Origin: Oscillospiraceae bacterium
GTDB taxonomy: Bacteria; Bacillota_A; Clostridia; Oscillospirales; Ruminococcaceae
Length of the DNA stretch: 15,813 bases
NCBI GenBank assembly: GCA_900766795.1
Contig: CAAFWX010000267.1
Coordinates: forward strand, 1 to 15,813
Direction: 5' to 3'
The position numbers were made by a program, and so were the translations under genes. The notes below the pieces were generated by a model. That model was given only the letters and a program-made list of their open reading frames with translations. It made no database searches and had not been told where the DNA came from. How positions within the stretch are numbered: the first letter of the stretch is position 1; each line of letters starts with the position of its first letter. Positions 1 through 6,921 of the stretch are shown piece by piece.

Positions 1-37
1 ATAATCTTCTCAAACGAAGGAGCATGGCTGTAATTTT

Positions 38-94
38 CTCCGTATACATATCATTGCGGAGGATATTTCACATAATAAATCTATTATACGGAGG
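38..94 (+). promoter_or_regulatory. Possible RNA switch over the encapsulin ribosome-binding site
   Basis: CTCCGTATA at 38-46 is the exact reverse complement of TATACGGAG at 85-93, which contains most of the ribosome-binding site GGAGG (90-94) of the encapsulin gene. The 5' part of the same arm, CTCCG 38-42, can instead pair with CGGAG at 57-61. The two pairings exclude each other, so the leader could in principle hide or free the ribosome site. I recognise no known riboswitch class here. Short matches to purine-rich ribosome sites arise easily by chance. No convincing promoter is visible in bases 1-102, so the promoter probably lies upstream of the window. Confidence 0.3.
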
Positions 95-102
95 ACAAAA
101 TA

Positions 103-1062
103 ATGGCAAAGGAAGAACTTAAGGCAACACAGGGCATAAACGCCCTCGGAGCAAAGGCGGCGTACAATCTCGCCAACGTCACCAAAACCAAGCCCCAGTA
201 CGGCGCAATCACACCAAAGTGGCTGACAAAGTTTCTTGAGTTTAAGGGGCTGGAAACCGGTATTTACCGCGTAAACAAGGTAGTGGAGGGCGAAACCCCG
301 CTTGACGTGCTGTGCAGCCAAACAAAGAAGTCGGACATCATTCCCGACGGTTTCATTCAGTACGAGGAGGAACCCCGCGAGTACCGTCTTAACTCCATCT
401 CGACAATAATCAACGTGAACACCGCAATCGAGGACGTGTACAGCGCTCCCTACGACCAGGTAAAAGAGCAGCTTTCCCTTGCGATAGAGAGCCTGAGAGA
501 GCGTCAGGAGAGCCAGCTTATCAACAACGACGATTACGGTCTGCTGAAGAATGTCGCTGATTCCCAGCGTATCCAGACCAGAAACGGCGCCCCCACTCCC
601 GACGACCTTGACGAGCTTATCTCAAAGGTCTGGAAGGAGCCGTCCTTCTTCCTCGCGCACCCGAGAGCAATCGCAGCGTTTGAGAGAGAATGCACCAAGC
701 GCGGCGTGCCGCCCGTGACCGCAAATATCGCAGGAGGTACGTTCATTCTGTGGCGCGGCATTCCGATTATCCCGACAGACAAGCTGCTGGTTGACGGTCT
801 GAAGAACCCCAAGAGCCAGAGCGGCAAGACTAACATTCTGCTGGTGCGCACAGGCGAGGCAAAGCGCGGCGTTATCGGTCTGTATCAGGCGGGCATGAAG
901 AACGAGCAGTCCAGAGGTCTTTCCGTGAGATTCAGAGGAGTTGACGACAAGGGCGTGGCTTCCTATCTGCTGTCGCTGTACTGCTCCGCGGCTATCCTTT
1001 CGGACGACGCTATTGCGGTACTTGAAGATGTCGAGGTAGGAGAGTATTATGACTACGACTAA
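103..1062 (+). CDS. Family 2A encapsulin shell protein (SrpI-like)
   Basis: This 319-residue protein should self-assemble into a hollow HK97-fold shell in the cytoplasm that encloses the product of the next gene. Recognisable SrpI-type segments are ITPKWL and GIYRVNKVV near the N-terminus, EEEPREYRLNSIST (about 88-101), YSAPYDQ, IESLRERQESQLINN (about 128-142), NGAPTPDDLDELISKVWKEP (about 161-180) and FFLAHPRAIAAF. Its length equals that of the Family 2A shells I know, and there is no inserted cyclic-nucleotide-binding domain, which separates it from Family 2B. The start is set by GGAGG at 90-94, eight bases before the ATG. The gene overlaps the desulfurase gene by 14 bases, so shell and cargo are translationally linked. 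Phage major capsid protein is the main wrong label an automated search might give; the neighbouring cargo argues against it. Confidence 0.93.
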   Translation: MAKEELKATQGINALGAKAAYNLANVTKTKPQYGAITPKWLTKFLEFKGLETGIYRVNKVVEGETPLDVLCSQTKKSDIIPDGFIQYEEEPREYRLNSISTIINVNTAIEDVYSAPYDQVKEQLSLAIESLRERQESQLINNDDYGLLKNVADSQRIQTRNGAPTPDDLDELISKVWKEPSFFLAHPRAIAAFERECTKRGVPPVTANIAGGTFILWRGIPIIPTDKLLVDGLKNPKSQSGKTNILLVRTGEAKRGVIGLYQAGMKNEQSRGLSVRFRGVDDKGVASYLLSLYCSAAILSDDAIAVLEDVEVGEYYDYD

Positions 1063-2713
1063 TTACGGAGCAAGCCCTGCGGACTTCGGGCTGCCGTCGG
1101 AGGGGGAGCTGCTGAGCCTTGCAAACAGGCTTTTCCCTGACATTGACGGCTCGCTGTTTGAGCCGCAGGTTTGCGCCGAGGGTATAGAAAAGCTGGTAAC
1201 TACGGGAGATACCTCCGTGATTGCAGCCGCCGCAGAAAAAGCGGAAAAGCTGCTCGGCAGCGAAGCGTACTACTCGGAATTTGACAAGCTTGCAGGGATA
1301 GCAGCAGAGTTTTCAGGCATAGAAACGGGTTTCGGGGATATTTCGGAGATTATCTCCGAAAATGAATCCTCCGACAGCAAAGCGGCAGGCTATGCACCGC
1401 AGGTGGTTTCCGAGCAGCAGGCAAAGTCGGAGATAACAGTTTCAGCTCCCAAACAGGAAAGCACGGATACTGTCGGCGGGCAAAAGGGCAACGACCAAAT
1501 CATTATCGGCTCGAAAACCCTTGAGCAGATACGGGCGGATTTCCCGATACTGCGGGAAACCGTCAACGGTCAGCCGCTGATATGGCTGGACAACGGCGCG
1601 ACAACCCAGCGCCCGAAGCAGGTCATTGACAGGCTCAGCTACTACTACGAGCACGAGAACTCCAACGTACACCGCGGCGCACACACAATGGCGGCGCGTT
1701 CAACAGACGCCTATGAAAACGCGCGGCAAATCGTTGCAGACTTTATCGGCGCGCCCTCAAAGGACAATATCGTGTTCGTGAGAGGTACGACCGAGGGCAT
1801 AAACCTCGTGGCGCAGTCCTATGTGAAGCCGCTTTTGCAGCCCGGCGACGAGATAATCGTTTCGCTGCTGGAGCACCACGCGAACATAGTGCCGTGGCAG
1901 CTTATCGCGCAGGAAACAGGAGCGGTCATCAAGGTTATTCCCGTGGACGAGTCGGGGCAGCTTATTCTGTCGGAATACGAAAAGCTGTTCACAAAGCGGA
2001 CGAAGTTCGTTTCAGTGACCCACGTTTCAAACGTTCTGGGCACTATTACTCCCGTTGCGGAGCTTATCGCAATCGCCCACAGCCACGGCGTGCGCATTCT
2101 TATCGACGGCGCGCAGTCTGTGGCGCATATCCCGGTGAATGTTTCGGTGCTTGACGCGGACTGGTTCGTGTTCTCGGGGCACAAGATTTACGCTCCCACG
2201 GGTATCGGCGCGGTGTACGGCAAGAAGGAACTGCTTGAAGCCGCGAAGCCCTACCACGGCGGCGGCAACATGATAAAGGACGTTACCTTTGAGCGCACGG
2301 TGTACAATCCCGCTCCGAACAAGTTTGAGGCGGGTACTGGCAGCATTGCTGACGCTATTGGTCTTGGCGCGGCGCTGGAATATCTGAACTCTATCGGCAT
2401 GTCCGAAGTCAGCAGATACGAGCATGAGCTTGTCGCCTACGGCATGAAGGAGCTTGGAAAGATTCAGGGGCTGCACCTTATCGGCACTGCCGCGAACAAA
2501 TCAAGCGCGCTTTCCTTTGTGCTGGACGGAACGTCAAATGACGCGGTGGGGCAGATTCTCGACCAACACGGCATAGCCGTGCGTGTGGGACATCACTGCG
2601 CGCAGCCTATCATAAGGCATTACGGTCTGGAAAGCGTTGTGCGCCCAACTCTTGCGCTGTACAACACGTTTGAGGACATCGACACGCTGGCAAAGGTACT
2701 GCGCTCGATATAA
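1049..2713 (+). CDS. Encapsulated cysteine desulfurase, SufS-like, with N-terminal cargo domain
   Basis: This PLP enzyme removes sulfur from L-cysteine as an enzyme-bound persulfide, releasing alanine. Residues ~157-554 are a complete SufS/CsdA-type catalytic domain: LDNGATTQRP (180-189), His277-His278, the PLP-contacting LIDGAQ (Asp353), the Schiff-base lysine in FSGHK (Lys379) and the persulfide cysteine in RVGHHCAQP (Cys517). Residues 1 to ~156 are an extra region absent from free SufS. Its front half has the short motifs LLSLANRLFPD (21-31) and FDKLAGIAAEF (78-88); its rear half is low-complexity, rich in Ser, Glu, Lys and Gln, and probably disordered. Such N-terminal extensions direct desulfurase into Family 2A shells. 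The start ATG lies inside the shell gene behind GGAGAG. Cargo status is inferred from the extension and position; the catalytic call is firm. Confidence 0.94.
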   Translation: MTTTNYGASPADFGLPSEGELLSLANRLFPDIDGSLFEPQVCAEGIEKLVTTGDTSVIAAAAEKAEKLLGSEAYYSEFDKLAGIAAEFSGIETGFGDISEIISENESSDSKAAGYAPQVVSEQQAKSEITVSAPKQESTDTVGGQKGNDQIIIGSKTLEQIRADFPILRETVNGQPLIWLDNGATTQRPKQVIDRLSYYYEHENSNVHRGAHTMAARSTDAYENARQIVADFIGAPSKDNIVFVRGTTEGINLVAQSYVKPLLQPGDEIIVSLLEHHANIVPWQLIAQETGAVIKVIPVDESGQLILSEYEKLFTKRTKFVSVTHVSNVLGTITPVAELIAIAHSHGVRILIDGAQSVAHIPVNVSVLDADWFVFSGHKIYAPTGIGAVYGKKELLEAAKPYHGGGNMIKDVTFERTVYNPAPNKFEAGTGSIADAIGLGAALEYLNSIGMSEVSRYEHELVAYGMKELGKIQGLHLIGTAANKSSALSFVLDGTSNDAVGQILDQHGIAVRVGHHCAQPIIRHYGLESVVRPTLALYNTFEDIDTLAKVLRSI

Positions 2714-2742
2714 TAAGGGAGAAACAGAGGGAAGAAGCTGCA

Positions 2743-3971
2743 ATGGAATTTACCACAGGAGTTTTACACGGAAAATCAGCAAAGAGGTATTGTGACGGCG
2801 CAACTCTCCCGCCTGTTTCTCAGGTGAGCGCGTTTTCCTACGAAACCGCCGAGGAACTGGAAAGGTGTTTGCAAACAAGTCGGCGGGGTTCTCTTATTCT
2901 AGAATTGGCAACCCCACGGTGGACGCTTTTGAGAAGCGCGTCTGCGAGCTGGATGGCGGACTTGCCGCCGTAGCCTGTTCCTCGGGAATGTCGGCGATAA
3001 CCGCGGCGCTGCTGAACGTTCTGCAAGCCGGAGATGAGATTATCGCGGGAGCAGGGCTTTTCGGCGGCACGCTTGACCTGTTTCGCGACCTTGAAGCGTT
3101 CGGCATAACCACGCGGTTTGTTCCCCGCGTTAAAGCCGCGGAGATAAGCCATCAGCTCACCGAAAAAACAAAGCTGATTTTCGGCGAGGTGATAAGCAAT
3201 CCGGGGCTTGACGTTATGGACATAGAGCAGGTTGCCGAGCTTGCTCACGCAAACAGCATACCGCTGTTTGTGGACGCAACTACCGCAACGCCCTATCTCG
3301 TAAATCCCATAAAGCTGGGCGCGGACGTTTTAATCCATTCCTCGTCAAAGTACATCAACGGCAGCGGAAACTCCCTCAGCGGAGTTATCGTTGATTCGGG
3401 AAAATTCCGCTGGAACACGGACAAGTTTCCTGTTCTCGCGGAGTACGCCAAGTTCGGAAACTTCGCGTTCACAACGCGGCTTCGCGGCGACACATGGCGG
3501 AATACGGGCGGCTGCCTTTCCCCGATGAACGCTTATCTCAACATAATCGGCATTGAAACTCTGGGGCTTAGAATGCAGCGTATCTGCGATAACGCGCTTG
3601 CACTTGCGCGGATGCTTGAACAGACCGAGGGCGTTACGGTGAACTACCCCGCACTTTCAAGCAGCGTCTGTTTTCCGTTGGTGCAAAAGCAGCTCAGAGG
3701 GCTTGGCGGCGGTATCGTGACGGTAAGAGCAGGTTCAAAGGAGCGCGCCTACAAGCTGATGAACTCGCTGAAATACGCGCTTAATGCAACCAATATCGGC
3801 GACACGAAAACGCTTGTGATTCACCCCGCTTCAACGATATTCCTGCACAGCACGGAGCAGGCAAGACAGAGCGCGGGCGTGTACGACGACCTTATCCGTG
3901 TGAGCGTGGGTATCGAGGACGAATCCGATATTATTGAGGATTTCACCCGCGCGATACATAATCTCGATTGA
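2743..3971 (+). CDS. Cys/Met-metabolism PLP enzyme (O-acetylhomoserine/O-acetylserine sulfhydrylase-like), interrupted by a 1-base shift
   Basis: This is a fold-type I PLP enzyme of the MetY/MetB/cystathionine gamma-lyase family. It would join reduced sulfur, here plausibly from a protein thiocarboxylate, to an O-acetylated amino acid. Two frames are needed. From the ATG at 2743, 41 residues carry the family N-terminus (GATLPPVSQVSAF, ETAEELER). The family then continues in the -1 frame from base 2865 with VFANKSAGFSYSRIGNPTVD. The full product is about 409 residues, the normal family length. Also seen are SSGMSAI, GLFGGT (Phe where Tyr is common), DATTATPYLVNP, the PLP lysine in SSSKYINGSG (about residue 203) and a typical C-terminus, DLIRVSVGIED. 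The join lies in GGAAAGGTG; a single missing A or G explains it. The first frame stops at 2973. The downstream frame could start at GTG 2865 but would lack the N-terminal arm. A base-call error, true mutation or recoding are all possible; the rest of the gene is undecayed. Substrate (O-acetylserine or O-acetylhomoserine) is not decided by sequence. Confidence 0.85.
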
Positions 3972-3982
3972 GGGAGGATAAC

Positions 3983-4228
3983 ATGGCAGACTTTGAAATA
4001 AACGACGAAATCGACATCACCGACGTGAACTGCCCGGTGACGTTCGTAAAGGCAAAGGTGGCTCTTGACGAGCTGGAGGAGGGCGAAGTCCTGAAAGTCC
4101 ACATGAACGGAGGCGAGCCTGCCGAGAATGTTCCGCGAAGCCTGAAAGAAGAGGGTCACGAGATACTCGACCTCAAACAAAACGAGGACGGTACGTTTGA
4201 CCTTCTCGTCAGAAAGGTCGGTGAATAG
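3983..4228 (+). CDS. TusA/SirA-like sulfur-transfer protein
   Basis: This 81-residue protein fits the TusA family, small cytoplasmic carriers that take a persulfide from a cysteine desulfurase and pass it on. The key cysteine is Cys17 in VNCPVTFVKAKVALDEL, followed by the family's helix and the EEGEVLKVHMNGGEPAENVPRSL strand-helix pattern. The usual second proline of CPxP is replaced by Thr (CPVT), so it is a divergent member and could use the cysteine differently. The ATG at 3983 is chosen because AGGGAGG at 3971-3977 sits just before it; a TTG at 3968 in the same frame overlaps the previous stop and has no good site. The gene follows the PLP enzyme after 11 bases and precedes thioredoxin by one base, so it is clearly part of the operon. 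Confidence 0.8.
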   Translation: MADFEINDEIDITDVNCPVTFVKAKVALDELEEGEVLKVHMNGGEPAENVPRSLKEEGHEILDLKQNEDGTFDLLVRKVGE

Positions 4229-4229
4229 C

Positions 4230-4547
4230 ATGGCGGAGCGCGTTTCCAAGAGCGATTTTGCGGAAAAGGTGCTGAACTTTCCGGGGCTTGCGCTGGTGGA
4301 TTTCTATTCGGACACCTGCGTACCCTGCAAGAGAATGGTTCCGGTGATTACCGCGGTGGAAAGCGATTACCCCGAGGGGCTTTTGGTGGCTAAGGTGAAT
4401 GTTGCCTTTGACAGCGAGCTTGTGGAGGAATATAATGTAACCTCCGCGCCGACATTTCTTTTCTTCAAGAACGGCGAGGAAGTGGAGCGCTTTTCCGGTG
4501 TGCTGAAAAAGGACGAACTGGAAGCAAAAATTAACTCACATTTATGA
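4230..4547 (+). CDS. Thioredoxin
   Basis: This is a 105-residue protein of normal thioredoxin length. The redox site is DFYSDTCVPCKRMVP, with Cys30 and Cys33. The usual Trp before the first cysteine is Thr and the CGPC dipeptide is Val-Pro, which should alter redox potential or partner choice. The cis-proline loop is TSAPTFLFF (Pro74), followed by NGEEVERFSGV as in standard thioredoxins. It is probably reduced by the reductase encoded five genes later (6004-6921). In this setting it could reduce persulfide or polysulfide made by the encapsulated desulfurase; that role is inference. The ATG at 4230 starts one base after the TusA-like stop. An in-frame TTG at 4197 lies inside the previous gene and is unlikely. 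Confidence 0.92.
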   Translation: MAERVSKSDFAEKVLNFPGLALVDFYSDTCVPCKRMVPVITAVESDYPEGLLVAKVNVAFDSELVEEYNVTSAPTFLFFKNGEEVERFSGVLKKDELEAKINSHL

Positions 4548-4560
4548 AAGGCTGAAGAAT

Positions 4561-4779
4561 ATGAAGATAACAGTAGCAGGCGAGGCAAAAGAGGTTAAGA
4601 CGGGAATTACCGTTGCGGAACTGATTCAGCAGGAGAACGTCGAAAATCCCGAGTACGTTTCGGTGTCTGTAAACGACGAGTTCGTAAGCAGCGGCGATTT
4701 CGGCACGCATACGCTGAACGAGGGCGACAGCGTGGAGTTCCTGTATTTCATGGGAGGCGGAAGCTATGGCATTCACTAA
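4561..4779 (+). CDS. ThiS/MoaD-like sulfur-carrier protein with C-terminal tail beyond GG
   Basis: This 72-residue beta-grasp protein is the likely carrier whose C-terminal glycine is adenylated by the next gene product and converted to a thiocarboxylate. The ThiS-like pattern is clear: MKITVAGEAKEV, ITVAELIQQ, YVSVSVNDEFV, then LNEGDSVEFLYFMGGG. Mature carriers end in Gly-Gly, but here the glycines (65-67) are followed by SYGIH. Such a tail must be trimmed before activation, and a JAMM protease is encoded two genes on. The tail codons coincide with the first codons of the E1 gene (14-base overlap), so the reading frames of carrier tail and E1 start are physically coupled. Ribosome site AAAGG at 4543-4547. 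It is unlikely to be thiamine-specific ThiS since no ThiG or ThiH lies nearby. Confidence 0.87.
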   Translation: MKITVAGEAKEVKTGITVAELIQQENVENPEYVSVSVNDEFVSSGDFGTHTLNEGDSVEFLYFMGGGSYGIH

Positions 4780-5572
4780 TGAACAGCTTGAGCGCTACTC
4801 CCGACACATAATTCTGAAAGAGGTCGGCGTAAAGGGGCAGAAAAAACTGCTGGGCGCAAAGGTGCTGATTATCGGCGCAGGGGGCTTAGGCGCTCCTGCG
4901 GCTATGTACCTCGCGGCGGCGGGAGTCGGCACTATCGGTATCGTTGACGCGGACGTTGTTGACCTCTCAAACCTCCAGCGGCAGATAATCCACGCGACAG
5001 ACGACGTGGGAAAGCCTAAGGTGCTGTCCGCAAAGGAAACCATGAACCGCATGAATCCCGACGTCACGGTGAACACCTACCACGAATTTGTGGCTTCGGA
5101 TAATATCCTTGACCTGATAAAAGACTACGATTTCGTCATCGACGGAACGGACAATTTCCCCGCGAAGTTTCTCATAAACGACGCGTGCGTTATGGCGGGA
5201 AAGCCGTTTTCTCACGCGGGAATAATCCGCTTCAAGGGGCAGCTCATGACCTACGTTCCGGGGCAGGGACCCTGCTACCGCTGCGTGTTCAAGAATCCGC
5301 CCCCAAAGGACGCCGTGCCTACCTGCAAGCAGGCGGGAGTAATCGGTGCGATGGGCGGCGTTATAGGCAGCCTGCAGGCTATGGAGGCGGTAAAGTACAT
5401 CACCGGAGTTGGCGAGCTTCTCACAGGGCAGCTGCTCACCTTTGACGCAACCACCATGAATTTCCACAAGATAAAGCTGCCTAAGGCAGACGGCAAATGC
5501 GCGGTATGCGGCGAACACCCGACTGTCACAGAGCTTATCGACTATGAGCAGGCTGAATGCAAGGGGATTTGA
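4766..5572 (+). CDS. E1-like sulfur-carrier adenylyltransferase (MoeB/ThiF/HesA family)
   Basis: This enzyme uses ATP to adenylate the C-terminal glycine of the carrier encoded just upstream, making it ready to accept sulfur. In its 268 residues I see the family start NEQLERYSRHIILKEVG, the nucleotide loop GAGGLG (37-42), the DLSNLQRQ segment (66-73), DGTDNFPAKFLIND (126-139), two zinc CxxC pairs (Cys170/Cys173 and Cys245/Cys248) and the candidate catalytic cysteine in PTCKQAGVIG (Cys187). There is no C-terminal rhodanese domain as in some MoeB/MOCS3 types, so sulfur must come from another protein; the desulfurase, TusA-like protein and thioredoxin in this operon are candidates. It overlaps the carrier gene by 14 bases. 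MoeB for molybdopterin is the main alternative, but no molybdenum cofactor genes are nearby. Confidence 0.93.
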   Translation: MAFTNEQLERYSRHIILKEVGVKGQKKLLGAKVLIIGAGGLGAPAAMYLAAAGVGTIGIVDADVVDLSNLQRQIIHATDDVGKPKVLSAKETMNRMNPDVTVNTYHEFVASDNILDLIKDYDFVIDGTDNFPAKFLINDACVMAGKPFSHAGIIRFKGQLMTYVPGQGPCYRCVFKNPPPKDAVPTCKQAGVIGAMGGVIGSLQAMEAVKYITGVGELLTGQLLTFDATTMNFHKIKLPKADGKCAVCGEHPTVTELIDYEQAECKGI

Positions 5573-5575
5573 CCT

Positions 5576-5989
5576 ATGATAAAGCTAAGTAAGGACGACT
5601 ACGCAAGGATAGTTGAATACGCAAAGTCGCAGCTGCCCGACGAAGCCTGCGGGCTTATCGCGGGGGAAAAAATCGGCTCTGACAAGCTGATAAAAAAGGT
5701 GTATTTCCTGACGAACACCGACCACTCCAACGAGCATTTCTCCCTCGACCCTAAGGAGCAGCTTGCGGCGATAAAGGACATGCGGGCGCAGGGTCTTGTG
5801 CCGCTCGGCAACTGGCATTCCCACCCCGAAAGCCCCTCCCGCCCCTCCGAGGAGGACAAGCGGCTTGCCTACGACAAAACGGCAAGCTACCTTATCCTGT
5901 CGCTGATGGACGCAGAAAATCCGGTACTGAACTCCTTTCATATTGAGGGGACGAACGCCGAAAAGGAAGAACTGGAGATTACCGACTGA
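5576..5989 (+). CDS. JAMM/MPN+ zinc metalloprotease (Mec/QbsD/HcyD-like)
   Basis: This 137-residue single-domain protein has the full JAMM zinc site: Glu23 in PDEACGLIAG, then His81 and His83 in NWHSHPESPSRPSEED with Ser91 and Asp94. All catalytic residues are present. Stand-alone bacterial JAMM proteins next to sulfur carriers either trim the carrier tail to expose Gly-Gly (QbsD, HcyD) or release the amino acid attached to the carrier after sulfur transfer (Mec of the CysO pathway). Here the carrier has the extra residues SYGIH, which favours tail trimming, though both roles are possible. The gene starts three bases after the E1 stop with AGGGGA as ribosome site. It is not a RadC-type protein, being short and without the RadC helices. 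Confidence 0.91.
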   Translation: MIKLSKDDYARIVEYAKSQLPDEACGLIAGEKIGSDKLIKKVYFLTNTDHSNEHFSLDPKEQLAAIKDMRAQGLVPLGNWHSHPESPSRPSEEDKRLAYDKTASYLILSLMDAENPVLNSFHIEGTNAEKEELEITD

Positions 5990-6003
5990 TTTTGGGGGTA
6001 GTA

Positions 6004-6921
6004 ATGGTAGATATACTGATAATCGGCAGCGGACCGGCAGGTTTGTCCGCTGCCATTTATGCTAAGCTGGCAAATCTTAACGTGCTTATTGCCGAAAAGA
6101 TTTTTATGGGAACAGGGCAGATTGCCGAAAGCTCCCGCGTGGACAACTATATTGGTCTTGCGGGAAAAAGCGGCTTTGAGTTGGGTGAGCTGTTCCGCAG
6201 CGATGCGGAGAATGCAGGCGCGGAGTTCCTTGAAGCGGAGATAACGGGTCTGTGTCGCCGTGAAAACAATTGGGTCGCGGTTCCGGCGGACGGCGGAGAA
6301 ATAGAAGCTAGAGCGGTCATTTACGCCGCAGGAGCCTCTCACCGCAGGCTGAACGTTCCCGGAGAGGAACGGTTTATCGGCAGCGGCGTGTCGTTCTGCG
6401 CGCAGTGTGACGGCTCGTTTTTCCGCGGAAAAACAGTGGCTGTAATAGGCGGCGGCGATACGGCGGTTGACGACGCGCTGTACCTTGCGGACATCGCCGA
6501 AAAGGTGTACCTCATTCACCGCAGAAGCACGTTCAGAGCCACCGAAAGCAGCGTTCGCAGGGCGCAGAGAAGCCCGAATATCGAGATAGCTCTTTCCGTA
6601 AATGTCACCGAGATTTGCGGCGGCAGCAAAGTGGAGAAAATACGGCTCGACAACGGGCAGACTATCGAAGTGGACGGTGTTTTCACGGCAATCGGAATGA
6701 CCCCGCAGACCGCTGTTCTGCAAGGCATTGCGGACTTGGACGAGCAGGGCTATGTCATAGCGGACGAAACGGGAGTTACCTCCGCTGAGGGACTTTTCGC
6801 CGCAGGGGACGTCCGCGCGAAAAAGCTGCGGCAGGTGATAACGGCGGCTTCCGATGGAGCCAACGCTGCGGTGTCCGCGGCAGAATACCTCAGGAATATA
6901 GAAGGAGCAGATGCAAAATGA
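6004..6921 (+). CDS. trxB: Thioredoxin reductase (FAD/NADPH), TrxB-like
   Basis: This 305-residue flavoprotein passes electrons from NADPH through FAD to thioredoxin. It shows the FAD loop IIGSGPAGLSAAIYA (6-20), the redox cysteines in SFCAQCDGSFF (Cys132, Cys135; the inner pair is Ala-Gln), the NADPH loop VIGGGDTAVDDALYLA (147-162), HRR (172-174) and the second FAD motif GLFAAGDVR (263-271). Length is typical. The ATG at 6004 follows GGGGG (5994-5998); an in-frame TTG at 5992 is possible but is itself just in front of that site. The stop overlaps the serine acetyltransferase start (ATGA). With the thioredoxin at 4230-4547 it supplies the operon with its own thiol-reducing pair, probably for persulfide or stored sulfur (inference). 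Confidence 0.93.
   Translation: MVDILIIGSGPAGLSAAIYAKLANLNVLIAEKIFMGTGQIAESSRVDNYIGLAGKSGFELGELFRSDAENAGAEFLEAEITGLCRRENNWVAVPADGGEIEARAVIYAAGASHRRLNVPGEERFIGSGVSFCAQCDGSFFRGKTVAVIGGGDTAVDDALYLADIAEKVYLIHRRSTFRATESSVRRAQRSPNIEIALSVNVTEICGGSKVEKIRLDNGQTIEVDGVFTAIGMTPQTAVLQGIADLDEQGYVIADETGVTSAEGLFAAGDVRAKKLRQVITAASDGANAAVSAAEYLRNIEGADAK

Noticed and set aside
24..130. Short open frame from ATG 24 running into the encapsulin gene, as a possible leader peptide
   Set aside because: The purine-rich GAAGGAG lies only one base before the ATG, too close to serve it, and the codons show no Cys or Met bias.
103..1062. Prophage capsid protein
   Set aside because: Though HK97-like, it has SrpI-type motifs, sits by a desulfurase cargo gene and has no portal, protease or terminase neighbours.
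2855..2870. Programmed -1 frameshift signal
   Set aside because: GGAAAGGT is not a standard X-XXY-YYZ slippery heptamer and no clear stimulatory structure is seen; a single missing base is simpler. Kept as a minor option only.
2743..2973. A separate 76-residue protein
   Set aside because: Its first 41 residues are the N-terminus of the PLP enzyme; after base 2865 it is out-of-frame sequence of that gene.
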